DNA of 64,000 bases from JAMPXD01 sp041481895. Its GTDB lineage: Bacteria > Desulfobacterota > Desulfuromonadia > Geobacterales > Geobacteraceae. Positions within the stretch are counted from its first letter, which is position 1. Each line of letters begins with the position of its first letter. Shown here piece after piece: positions 50,506 through 59,745 of the stretch. A program made the translations under genes and the position numbers. Location: contig JBGPCQ010000002.1 in assembly GCA_041481895.1 (NCBI GenBank), positions 1-64,000 of the forward strand, read 5' to 3'. Under the pieces are notes generated by a model. It saw only the letters and a program-made list of their open reading frames with translations, had not been told where the DNA came from and did no database searches.

Positions 50506-52481
50506 AACCGTTCGGCCACGATTTCGGCCAGGTCTTTGACTACCAGTTCCCCCTCGCAACCGCCGGTCTTGATCCCATCCTCGAACATGGTGAGACAGAA
50601 GGGGCAGTTGGAGACCAGGAGCGGAGCACCGGTCGCGTGGGCCATTTTCACCCTGGCCACGTTGATCCGCGTGCCGATCTTCTCCTCGGCCAGGATCCGC
50701 CCCCCGCCGGCGCTGCAGCAGAAGCTCTCGGCCCGCGACTTCTCCATCTCGGTGAGCCGCCCGCCCGCTGCCTGCAACAGTTCTCTCGGCTCGGCATAAA
50801 CGTCCATGTAGCGGCCGATGTAGCAGGAATCGTGGTAGGTGAACTCGAACGGTTGGGGTTTCATGGCGATCCGCTGCTCCGCCAGCAATTCGGCGATAAA
50901 GGTGGTGTAGTGCTCCACCGGCAGGTCGAAGCCCAAGTCCCGGTAATCGCGCGCCAGGGTATTGAAGCAGTGTGGGCAGGTGGTGACGACCCTCTTCACG
51001 CCGTAGCCCTTGATCAGCTCGATGTTCTCCTGCGCCTCCATCTGGTAGAGGTATTCGTTACCGAGTTTTCTGGCAGGTTCACCGCAGCATTTCTCCTCCT
51101 TGCCGAGGATGCCGACCCTGACGCCGGCGGCGTTGCAGATCCTGACGAAATTCCTGGCCACTTCCTGGTTCCGCTTGTCGAAGGAGGCATAGCAGCCGAC
51201 GAAGTAGAGGATGTCGGCCTCCCCCACCTCTTCCAGTACTACGAGGTCGAGCCCCTCGGTCCACTCACCGCGGCCGGCGTAGGCGAGGCCAAAGGGGTTG
51301 CCGTTCACCTCCAGGTTGTTGACCGCGGTCCGCACCTCGTCGCCGGGAAACGCTCCCTCCATCAGGGTAAGATTACGGCGCATTTCCAGGATCTTGTTGA
51401 CATGCTCGATGTTGGCCGGGCAGATATCCTGACAGGCCCGGCAGGTGGTGCAGGCCCAGAGAACTTCTTCGGTAACCGTTTGGCAGAGACTCGCTTCCGG
51501 ATTTCCGAAGGCGATCTCTCCCACCTGCTGCACGACCTTCATCGGGGAGAGCGGCTTTTCGGTGTTCCAGGCCGGGCAGCGGTCCTGGCACCGCTTGCAG
51601 CTGGTGCAGGCGTCGGCGTCGAATATGTCTTTCCAGTAGAGGTCGGCGACCCTGGCCGCGCCATACTGCTCGATGCTCTCGTCCTCCAGGTTGATGGTGG
51701 CTATCCCCCCCTTGGCTCCCAGATCCGTGAACAGGTAATTGGCGCTGGTGGTAAAAATGTGGCGCAGCTTGGTAAAGGGAATGGCGGCGATGAACCCCAT
51801 GGCGAGGAAGAAGTGGCCCCACCAGAGGAACTTGTGGGCCAGGGAAAGCTCGGCAGCCGACAGGCCGAGGAATAGCTGACCGACCAGCTTGCCGACGGGG
51901 GAGAACCGAGCCAGTTCCGGATTCTGCGCCAGTTCGCTGGCGGCCATACGCACCCCTTCGACTACGAAGCCGGTCACCAGGATCGCAAACAGCAGCGCAT
52001 GCACCACGTAATCATCGCGGATCGTCTCCAGCCCCGCCGGCTTGACAAAGAAGCGCCGTACCAGCAGCCCCCCCAGCATGAGTAAAGCGCCAAGGCCGGC
52101 CGCGTCGAGCACCAGGGAATAGAGCTTGTAGAAGGCTCCCTTGAGAAAGACCACCCCGAACAGCGGCTGGCTGAAATCGGCCTGGGCCATGATCAGCAGG
52201 GTACCGATGAACAAAAGGCCGAATCCCCAGAAAAAGAGGGCATGGAGGCAGCCGGGTTCGAGCACCCGAAGCACCTTGGTCTGCGCCAGGACGCTCTTCG
52301 CCAGCAGAGAGATCCGCTCCGGCAGCCGGTCGAACCGGTTCAGGGACTTCCCCTGGCGGTAGACCGGCAGGCGCCGGTAAAAACCCCACACGCAGAGCCC
52401 CATGGCGATGAAGGCGAACAGGTACATGGGGATGACCACCCCATGACCGACGTTCCAGTAGATTTCCCGGGTTGCTTCCAC
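50472..52481 (-). CDS. Membrane FeS oxidoreductase, EMO-type (ETF:menaquinone oxidoreductase)
   Basis: A 669-residue protein. Four to five membrane helices in the first ~250 residues resemble the NarI-like haem b domain. Two 4Fe-4S motifs follow (CTSCKRCQDRCPAW and CTTCRACQDICPANIEHV). Two CCG domains come last (KCCGEPARKLG and YHDSCYIGRYM...SFCCSAGGGR). The family is the proposed route from reduced ETF to (methyl)menaquinone. Placement beside etfAB and acyl-CoA dehydrogenases supports this. The start is a GTG with GGAGA upstream. The final residues LENAAFPQSLR are encoded inside the palindromic element. Confidence 0.88.
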   Translation of the reverse strand: MEATREIYWNVGHGVVIPMYLFAFIAMGLCVWGFYRRLPVYRQGKSLNRFDRLPERISLLAKSVLAQTKVLRVLEPGCLHALFFWGFGLLFIGTLLIMAQADFSQPLFGVVFLKGAFYKLYSLVLDAAGLGALLMLGGLLVRRFFVKPAGLETIRDDYVVHALLFAILVTGFVVEGVRMAASELAQNPELARFSPVGKLVGQLFLGLSAAELSLAHKFLWWGHFFLAMGFIAAIPFTKLRHIFTTSANYLFTDLGAKGGIATINLEDESIEQYGAARVADLYWKDIFDADACTSCKRCQDRCPAWNTEKPLSPMKVVQQVGEIAFGNPEASLCQTVTEEVLWACTTCRACQDICPANIEHVNKILEMRRNLTLMEGAFPGDEVRTAVNNLEVNGNPFGLAYAGRGEWTEGLDLVVLEEVGEADILYFVGCYASFDKRNQEVARNFVRICNAAGVRVGILGKEEKCCGEPARKLGNEYLYQMEAQENIELIKGYGVKRVVTTCPHCFNTLARDYRDLGFDLPVEHYTTFIAELLAEQRIAMKPQPFEFTYHDSCYIGRYMDVYAEPRELLQAAGGRLTEMEKSRAESFCCSAGGGRILAEEKIGTRINVARVKMAHATGAPLLVSNCPFCLTMFEDGIKTGGCEGELVVKDLAEIVAERLENAAFPQSLR

Positions 52482-52524
52482 AAAACTTCTCCGCTGTTCA
52501 AAATAATTCAGTCTTCCGGTTCCT

Positions 52525-52646
52525 GAGCGTTCAGATTTTCGTCATATTGGTGCCACCCCGCAGGAATCCCGCGGAGGGGTAGCAGCGCTACCCCGCACAA
52601 GTGGATTCCGAGGAGTGGTGCCGAGATGGCGGAAATATGGACGCTC
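52525..52646 (+). repeat. Dispersed palindromic element, copy 4
   Basis: Outer arms GAGCGT and ACGCTC; GGAATCC and GGATTCC flank the central hairpin GGGGTAGC-AGC-GCTACCCC. It ends 3 bp before the stop of the acyl-CoA dehydrogenase gene at 52650. Confidence 0.85.
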
Positions 52647-52649
52647 TAC

Positions 52650-53789
52650 CTAGGCCAGCAGCATTTTTGAGATGACTACCCGCTGGACTTCGTTAGTCCC
52701 CTCATATATCTCGGTGATCTTGGCGTCCCGGTACATCCTTTCCACCTCGTAATCGGTGATGTAGCCGTAACCGCCATGAATCTGGACCGCCTCCTTGGTG
52801 ACGTAGGTGGCGGTCTCCGAGGCGCACATCTTGCACATGGCCGATTCCATGGCGTAGTTCATCTTGCTGTCCTTCATCCAGGCCGCCTTGTAGACCAGCA
52901 GCTTGCTCATCTCGATCCGGGAATACATGTCGGCCAGCTTGAACTGGATCGCCTGCAGGTCGCAGATGGGGGCGCCGAACTGCTTGCGCTCCTTGGAGTA
53001 GGCCAGTGCCCGCTCGAAGGCCCCCTCAGCAATCCCCAGTGCCTGGGAAGCGATGCCGATCCGTCCGCCGTTCAGGGTCTCCATGGCAATCTTGAACCCC
53101 TGACCCTCCTGGCCCAGCAGGTTCGCAGCCGGTATCCGCAGGTCGTCGAAGGCAAAGGCGGTGGTGTAGCTGCCGCGAATCCCCATCTTGTTTTCGTTCT
53201 TGAGAATGGTCACTCCCGGCGATTTCAGATCGACTATTAAGGCGGAGATCCCCTTGTGTTTCAGGCTCTTGTCGTGAGTGGCGAAGAGGATGCCGGTCCC
53301 GAGGCAGGCGCCGTTGGTAATGAAGGTCTTGCCGCCGTTGATGACGATTTCATCTCCTTCCCGCCGGTACATGGTCGACATGCCGGAAACGTCGCTCCCC
53401 ACGTCCGGCTCGGTGAGCAGGATGCAGCCGATCTTGCGGCCGGTCGCCAGGTCGGGAAGGTACTGCTTCTTCTGCTCGGCGGTGCCGAACCGGTAGATCG
53501 GGTCGCAGGCCAGGGAGGTGTGCGCGGAAATGAGCACGCCGCTGGAGCCGCACGCCTTGGAGACCTCCTCCACCACGATGGCATAGGAGAGCATGTCGAG
53601 ACCGGCCCCTTCGTACTCCTCGGGGACATAACTTCCCATCAGCCCCATGGCGCTCATCTTCTCGATTAACTCGTCAGGTATCTTGTGGTCTTCATCGATT
53701 TTTATGGCCAGCGGCTTGATTTCCTTTTCGACAAAGTCGCGTACACTGTCCCTCAACACCTTGTGGTCCTGGCTCAGTTCGAAATCCAT
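52650..53789 (-). CDS. Acyl-CoA dehydrogenase (butyryl-CoA type)
   Basis: A 379-residue FAD enzyme: CILLTEPDVGSDVSGMSTM, IVINGGKTFITNGACLGTG, KMGIRGSYTTAFAFDDLRIP, IHGGYGYITDYEVERMYRDA and YEGTNEVQRVVISKMLL with the catalytic Glu. Compared with the enzyme at 47347 it is closer to classical short-chain (butyryl-CoA) dehydrogenases. Crotonase, hydroxyacyl-CoA dehydrogenase and thiolase genes lie upstream on the same strand, completing a butyryl-CoA oxidation set. Confidence 0.95.
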   Translation of the reverse strand: MDFELSQDHKVLRDSVRDFVEKEIKPLAIKIDEDHKIPDELIEKMSAMGLMGSYVPEEYEGAGLDMLSYAIVVEEVSKACGSSGVLISAHTSLACDPIYRFGTAEQKKQYLPDLATGRKIGCILLTEPDVGSDVSGMSTMYRREGDEIVINGGKTFITNGACLGTGILFATHDKSLKHKGISALIVDLKSPGVTILKNENKMGIRGSYTTAFAFDDLRIPAANLLGQEGQGFKIAMETLNGGRIGIASQALGIAEGAFERALAYSKERKQFGAPICDLQAIQFKLADMYSRIEMSKLLVYKAAWMKDSKMNYAMESAMCKMCASETATYVTKEAVQIHGGYGYITDYEVERMYRDAKITEIYEGTNEVQRVVISKMLLA

Positions 53790-53832
53790 GGCGTACCCCC
53801 TTGTAAATATGGTTAAAACCTTTGATAACCTG

Positions 53833-53991
53833 CCACGGAGACACGGAGAACTACAACGACGAAAACAATGGAAAACCCGGAAGCCTTAAAAGATTGGCTA
53901 TAATTGGCAATATTTGTAGTTTTTGACTTTGGTTTCCACACGATGTTTTTGATTCTCTACCGCTTTTTTCAGTGTCTCAGTGTCTCCGTGG
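53833..53991. repeat. Inverted-terminus element, copy 2
   Basis: CCACGGAGACACGGAG at 53833-53848 is inverted at 53976-53991 with one mismatch. The AT-rich interior differs from that of the copy at 47151. Confidence 0.7.
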
Positions 53992-54001
53992 TAGATTTTG
54001 A

Positions 54002-54784
54002 CTATTTTCCCTTGAACTCCGCCTTCCGCTTCTCCACGAACGCCCCCATCCCTTCCCGCTGGTCCTCGGTGGAGAAGAGGACGCCGAACAGTGAAGCCTC
54101 GTAACGGAAACCGTCTTCCTTGGCCATGTCCAGCCCGTTGGCAATGGCGTCCTTGGCGTAGGCGACCCCGAGCAGGCCGGTTTTAGCAATGGCTGCTGCC
54201 GTCTCCCTGGTCCTGGCCAGGAGTTCTTCCGGGGCGAAGACCTCGTTAACGATCCCCCAGGCAGATGCCTTCCGGGCATCGATCATCCTGCCGCTGAAGA
54301 TCAGCTCGTTGGCCTTGCTGGGGCCGATAAGCCGGGCCAGGTTCTGGGTGCCGCCGAAGCCGGGCATGATCCCGAGGGTTACTTCAGGAAATCCGACTTT
54401 TGCCTTCTCGGAGGCGTAGATGAAATCACAGGCAAGGGCCAGCTCCAGACCGCCCCCCAGGGCAAAACCGTTGACAGCTGCAATGACCGGCTTTCCCATA
54501 CTCTGGATAAAGAGCATGATCCTTTGCCCCTTGAGCCCGAACTGATGTCCCTCGTAGGCGGTCATGGCGGCCATCTCCCTGATGTCGGCTCCTGCCACAA
54601 ACGCTTTTTCTCCGGCCCCGGTCACAATCACCACCTTCACGGCAGGGTCGCGATTCAGTTCATAGAATGCGCATTCCAGTTCCCCCAGCACTTCGCTGTT
54701 CAGGGCATTCAGGCTCTGGGGGCGGTTGACGGTCAGGGTGGTCACACCATCGGTCGTTTCGATAAGCAGGTTTTTATATTCCAT
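54002..54784 (-). CDS. Enoyl-CoA hydratase (crotonase)
   Basis: A 260-residue hydratase: NRPQSLNALNSEVLGELE, VTGAGEKAFVAGADIREMA (oxyanion hole), FALGGGLELALACDF and FPEVTLGIMPGFGGTQNLAR with the two catalytic Glu positions. It hydrates crotonyl-CoA to 3-hydroxybutyryl-CoA. AAGAGGAG precedes the ATG. It lies between the acyl-CoA dehydrogenase and the hydroxyacyl-CoA dehydrogenase genes. Confidence 0.95.
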   Translation of the reverse strand: MEYKNLLIETTDGVTTLTVNRPQSLNALNSEVLGELECAFYELNRDPAVKVVIVTGAGEKAFVAGADIREMAAMTAYEGHQFGLKGQRIMLFIQSMGKPVIAAVNGFALGGGLELALACDFIYASEKAKVGFPEVTLGIMPGFGGTQNLARLIGPSKANELIFSGRMIDARKASAWGIVNEVFAPEELLARTRETAAAIAKTGLLGVAYAKDAIANGLDMAKEDGFRYEASLFGVLFSTEDQREGMGAFVEKRKAEFKGK

Positions 54785-54844
54785 GACTCACTCCTCTTTT
54801 TGATTCCCCCTCCCTTGATCATCAAGGGGGAGGGAGTGAAAAGT

Positions 54845-55690
<846 letters not shown>

Positions 55691-55728
55691 AGTTCCTCCA
55701 AATATAGATTTAGAAAAAACCTTTATCG

Positions 55729-55845
55729 GGAACGTCAATTTTTCGCAAGATCAAGGCTGTCGAGGGATGACGCGGAGGCATAGCGGCGCTATGCCGCACA
55801 AGGAGTCCCGAAGACTTACGCAGAATTGCGGAAAAGTGGCGTTCC
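55729..55845 (+). repeat. Dispersed palindromic element, copy 5
   Basis: Outer arms GGAACG and CGTTCC; inner GGGA..TCCC; central hairpin GGCATAGC-GGC-GCTATGCC, then GCACAAGG. It ends exactly at the thiolase stop codon. This copy is closest to an apparent consensus. Confidence 0.9.
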
Positions 55846-57021
55846 TTACACCCGTTCAAAGATCACCGCTACCGCCTCCCCCCCGCCAATACACAGAGTG
55901 GCGAGACCGTAGCGCGCCTTTCTCCTGTGAAGCTCCCGGATCACCGTGGCGGCAAGCCGTGCGCCGCTGGCGCCGATGGGATGGCCGATGGCACAGGCCC
56001 CGCCGTTAACGTTGACCCTGGCCAGGTCGAGCTTGTGCGATTTGATTGCGATGAGCGCCACCGAAGCAAAGGCTTCGTTGATCTCGAACAGGTCGATATC
56101 GCCGACGGAAAGCCCCGCCTTGGCGCAGACTTTTTCGATGGCCCCTACCGGAGCTTCGGGGAAGCAGTCAGGATGCAGGCTGGCGGTGGCGGTGGCCACG
56201 ATGCGCGCCTTCGGAGTGAGGTTATGTTTCTTGAGCCCCGCCTCGTCGGTCAATAACGCCAGGGCCGCCCCGTCGTTGATCGAGGAGGCATTGCCGGCGG
56301 TGATGGTGCCGTCTTTCCGGAAAACGGGCCGCAATTGAGCAAGTTTCGTAACGTCCCCCTTGAAAGGCTCTTCGTCGGTGTCGATTATTTCATCACCTTT
56401 TTTCCCTTTTTTGATGACCGGCACGATCTCATCACTGAAGACCCTGTTCGAAACCGCCGCCTGGGCCAACTGGTAGGAGCGCAGCGCATATTCGTCCTGT
56501 TGTTCCCGGCTGAGGCCGTTCCGTGCGGCGCTGTCCTCGCCGATCTCCCCCATGTGGCGGCCGGTGTAAGGGTCCTGGAGACCGTCGTAGATCATCAGGT
56601 CGAACAGTTCACCATGTCCCATCCGGTAGCCGGTGCGGGCTTTCTTCAGGATGTAGGGAGCAAGCGACATGCTTTCCATCCCCCCGGCGATCACCAGGCC
56701 CGCATCACCGAGCTTGATGGAGCCTGCTCCGAGCATGATCGCCTTGAGGCCGCTGCCGCATACCTTGTTGATGGTCATGGCGGGAACCGTGTCCGGGATG
56801 CCGGCAGCACGCATTGCCTGCCGCGCCGGAGCCTGGCCGCACCCCCCAGACAGAACCTGTCCGACTATTATCTCATCCGTAGCGTCAGCGGCCAGTCCGG
56901 TCTTCTCAAAGAGCCCCCTTATAACTGTCGCAGCAAGCTGTGGCGCCTCGACATCCGCCAGAACTCCACCGAACGAACCGAACGGGGTACGTAACGCATC
57001 TACAACAAAAACATCGCTCAT
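55846..57021 (-). CDS. Acetyl-CoA acetyltransferase (thiolase)
   Basis: A 391-residue thiolase with the nucleophile in INKVCGSGLKAIMLG (Cys ~90), NVNGGACAIGHPIGASGARL (catalytic His) and CIGGGEAVAVIFE (second Cys). It cleaves acetoacetyl-CoA to two acetyl-CoA. CTGGAGGGG precedes the ATG. It is the first gene of the minus-strand operon, with a clear promoter 34 bp upstream. Confidence 0.95.
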   Translation of the reverse strand: MSDVFVVDALRTPFGSFGGVLADVEAPQLAATVIRGLFEKTGLAADATDEIIVGQVLSGGCGQAPARQAMRAAGIPDTVPAMTINKVCGSGLKAIMLGAGSIKLGDAGLVIAGGMESMSLAPYILKKARTGYRMGHGELFDLMIYDGLQDPYTGRHMGEIGEDSAARNGLSREQQDEYALRSYQLAQAAVSNRVFSDEIVPVIKKGKKGDEIIDTDEEPFKGDVTKLAQLRPVFRKDGTITAGNASSINDGAALALLTDEAGLKKHNLTPKARIVATATASLHPDCFPEAPVGAIEKVCAKAGLSVGDIDLFEINEAFASVALIAIKSHKLDLARVNVNGGACAIGHPIGASGARLAATVIRELHRRKARYGLATLCIGGGEAVAVIFERV

Positions 57022-57054
57022 TATTTCCCCTCCAGCAGAGGTATTTTTAGCTTG

Positions 57055-57103
57055 AGTATATAAAACAGTTTACGTTCATGTCAAGCAATTTTAAAACATG
57101 TTT
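57055..57103 (-). promoter_or_regulatory. Promoter and palindrome of the thiolase operon
   Basis: On the minus strand TTGACA (57084-57079) and TATACT (57060-57055) are 18 bp apart. Just upstream of the -35, AAACATGTTT (57094-57103) is a perfect palindrome and a likely operator for a fatty-acid-type (TetR) regulator. No regulator gene is adjacent. Confidence 0.65.
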
Positions 57104-57295
57104 ATATTATTATCGTCAGGTGTAGCTTTACACCCCTTGATACCATTGAATCCGGATTGTAGCTGAAAACCAGCGAGCTGCATACACATCGGAATTAAAG
57201 GATTATCACTGCTTTGCAATTTTACGTAAAGGTATAAATCAAGAATGAGCAATTGTTTCCGAGGATGTAAATTTATCCATGCTCGCCCACGGGAT
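57104..57295. other. Intergenic, AT-rich, no gene seen
   Basis: Gap between the M24 gene terminator and the thiolase promoter; nothing further supported. Confidence 0.4.
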
Positions 57296-57322
57296 AAAAA
57301 AAGGGCAACCCGTCGGTTACCC
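57296..57322 (-). terminator. Rho-independent terminator of the M24 peptidase unit
   Basis: On the minus strand GGGTAACC (57322-57315) pairs with GGTTGCCC (57310-57303), followed by seven T residues (57302-57296). Confidence 0.9.
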
Positions 57323-57367
57323 CAATTTCACTACCAGTGGCAGATGACTAATGAAGTATTACCAGTA

Positions 57368-58537
57368 TCACAGATAGACAATCTCATCGGAAAGGTCGGT
57401 GATTTTCTCTCCTCCCCGTTCGCTGACGGCAAAGGTGTTCTCGATGCCGATCACTCCCTGGCCGGGTATGACGAACTTGGGCTCGATGGCGATGGTTTGC
57501 CCTGCCTGGAGCGGCACCTTGAATCCCTGGGCCAGGACCGGGAACTCGTCCAGCTCCAGGCCGACGCCATGACCGACGAAGCGGGCATTTTCCCCCGGCG
57601 CCCCCATGAAGTTCTGCCCAAATCCGGCCTGTTCCGCCATTCCGGCCGCAGTGAAGAACAATTCTTCGCAGATGGCGCCCGGCTTCAGGTTTTCCACCAG
57701 GCACTTCTGGATGGCACGGGCGGCGGCAAAGGCCTGCTCCAACTCGGGCGTGAGCTTGCCGATAACAAAGATCCGCGTCATGTCCACGATGTAGCCATTG
57801 AAGACCCCGGTAAAGTCTATCAGTACAGGGGTATCTACGGTTATTGCCTCGGTGGATGCCCCGTGAGGCGAAGCGTTGGAGAGCCCCCGTCCGGTGACCG
57901 GCCCGTCGAAGAAACCGGGACTCCCCGCGGTTTTGCCGGTAACGGCCAGTCCCTGGTACAGCTCCTGGTTGAACGCGCGCATCCGCACATACCCCTCGCT
58001 GCCGGCTTTGCGCAGACGGCATTCCAGCTCCGCGGACAAATCGAGCTCCCGCATCCCCTCCTTCAAAAACTGGGGGATCTGGCGGAACACGTCACAGACC
58101 CGGGCGCCGCTGAACCGCATCCGCTCCAGCTCCCATTCGGATTTGATCGACCGCAGCTCACGGTTGAAGGCGGAAATGTCGATAAACTCCCGGCCCGGGA
58201 GGAGCCTGGCGTAATAGTTATACTGCTGCACCGGAACCACATCGAAGGTAATGCCGATTCTTTTCACCTCGTCGCCGAACAGGGCCGGAAACTCCTTGCT
58301 GGATGGAAACGGCCGGGTTTCTTCGATGACGCTTTCGGATTGAGCGCGGGTAAGACTCTTGCGCACGAAAAGGAGCGGGTTACCGGTCGCCGGAACCCAG
58401 AGGGTTGAATTCTGCCGCGTGCCGGAGAAATAGTAGACGTCAATGGGATAGATAAATAACGCTCCGTCGAGTCCCTTGGTACGGAGTCCCTGCTGCAGCC
58501 GGATGATCCGCTGCTCCGATTCCATTTTTGTCAGCAT
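57368..58537 (-). CDS. M24 metallopeptidase (Xaa-Pro aminopeptidase/creatinase-like)
   Basis: A 389-residue protein if begun at MLTKMESEQ (ATG 58537, GGGGGAAG upstream); an ATG at 58552 is also open. The N-terminal creatinase-like domain (LFIYPIDVYYFSGTRQNSTL) is followed by the pita-bread fold with metal ligands in VLIDFTGVFNGYIVDMTRIF (two Asp), FVGHGVGLELDE (His), IAIEPKFVIPG and GIENTFAV (two Glu). It should remove N-terminal residues before Pro. Its link with the acyl-CoA genes is unclear. Confidence 0.9.
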   Translation of the reverse strand: MLTKMESEQRIIRLQQGLRTKGLDGALFIYPIDVYYFSGTRQNSTLWVPATGNPLLFVRKSLTRAQSESVIEETRPFPSSKEFPALFGDEVKRIGITFDVVPVQQYNYYARLLPGREFIDISAFNRELRSIKSEWELERMRFSGARVCDVFRQIPQFLKEGMRELDLSAELECRLRKAGSEGYVRMRAFNQELYQGLAVTGKTAGSPGFFDGPVTGRGLSNASPHGASTEAITVDTPVLIDFTGVFNGYIVDMTRIFVIGKLTPELEQAFAAARAIQKCLVENLKPGAICEELFFTAAGMAEQAGFGQNFMGAPGENARFVGHGVGLELDEFPVLAQGFKVPLQAGQTIAIEPKFVIPGQGVIGIENTFAVSERGGEKITDLSDEIVYL

Positions 58538-58623
58538 CAATTCTTCCCCCATTCATCAAATTATTCGATCTCTGGTAATTCCTTGAACGGCCGGGGCTTC
58601 GGCTCCTGGACCGGGTAGCCGGT

Positions 58624-59682
58624 TCAATCTACTCGCTGGCGGTGGGCGTTCAAAAACCGTGCGTCCTCGGCATACGTAACCGGATAAATGAACGGCACCG
58701 GCTGGGGATTCATGTCTCCATCGACATTGCGGAACGTGAACAGGCATGAATTTGAAAGCGCCTTGTCGCCGGCGCTACGGCTGAACCGTTCAATATCCGA
58801 CTGCACGGTTATTGTTGTCTTCCCGGTATAGACAACCCTCGCGGTAAATTTAAGTTGATCACCAAGGAGAACAGGCTGGTTGAAATTAATGCGATTAACC
58901 TGACACGGCACCACCCTGTTCGGGGCCACCATCTCGGCAGCCAGTGCGGCCACCTCGTAGGCGCGGCGGATAAGGAAGCCGCCGAAGATCGTCCGGGGAA
59001 CATTTTCCTGTTCCGGATAAGCCCTCTGGATGCTTTGCAGAGTCAGGTCACTTGCCCGCAATCCGCTGAATCCTTCAGCCTCCTGTTCCTTGTGGAGCTT
59101 CTTGAGGAACAGGTACTCGTCGAGTGACGGCATCTCTTCGGCTTTTGCAAGCCCGTCACGATATGCCTGACGGCGCAGGATTGCCTTGTTGTACCGCTTA
59201 ACTTCTCTATCCTGCACATACATCAGCGGCGGCAACTGGAGGCTCTTCGCCTCTCCGCAATCGGTCGAACGCGCCACCATGGTAAAGTAGCAGGTCAGCA
59301 GGTGAGATGACTTTGCGCCAAGAGATTCGACCCGTATGCCGACCTCCATTGAAGACGTCCCCACATGGTTGATCTGAGCCGAAAATACAATGTCGTGCGT
59401 CGTATCGGCGGGGTTTCTGACGATGATACTGTCGATCGCGGCAGTAACTACCCTGGCCTCCGGGTAGAACTGGTTGACGTAAGCCAGGGCGGTATTCTCG
59501 GCCACCTTGTCAAGCGTTTCGAGCAGTTTGCCAAACCGGATGTTGCCGACAATATCCCGGTCACTTGCGAGGAAGCGCCGGGCGAGAGAATGGTCTGTCG
59601 AAAACGGCAGGACGAACAGATACCTCGTATCGTGAGGCGTAATAACCATAGCACCCTTCACCGTCCCATCATCTGTCATCAT
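58624..59682 (-). CDS. Acyl-CoA thioesterase with two hotdog domains
   Basis: A 352-residue protein. Two ACOT-type hotdog units are visible: residues ~25-150 (HSLARRFLASDRDIVGNIRF, INHVGTSSMEVGIRVES) and ~215-330 (RTIFGGFLIRRAYEVAAL, INFNQPVLLGDQLKFTARVVY). Each has the repeated pattern of an ACOT9-like double domain. Such enzymes hydrolyse acyl-CoAs and may prevent CoA trapping. AAGGAA precedes the ATG. It follows icmF by 63 bp and is probably co-transcribed. Confidence 0.85.
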   Translation of the reverse strand: MMTDDGTVKGAMVITPHDTRYLFVLPFSTDHSLARRFLASDRDIVGNIRFGKLLETLDKVAENTALAYVNQFYPEARVVTAAIDSIIVRNPADTTHDIVFSAQINHVGTSSMEVGIRVESLGAKSSHLLTCYFTMVARSTDCGEAKSLQLPPLMYVQDREVKRYNKAILRRQAYRDGLAKAEEMPSLDEYLFLKKLHKEQEAEGFSGLRASDLTLQSIQRAYPEQENVPRTIFGGFLIRRAYEVAALAAEMVAPNRVVPCQVNRINFNQPVLLGDQLKFTARVVYTGKTTITVQSDIERFSRSAGDKALSNSCLFTFRNVDGDMNPQPVPFIYPVTYAEDARFLNAHRQRVD

Positions 59683-59745
59683 GAAATTCCTTTTTTAACT
59701 TTCATGATACAGGTCAGGGGAGAGCGTGTCAACCGCACCCACTGT

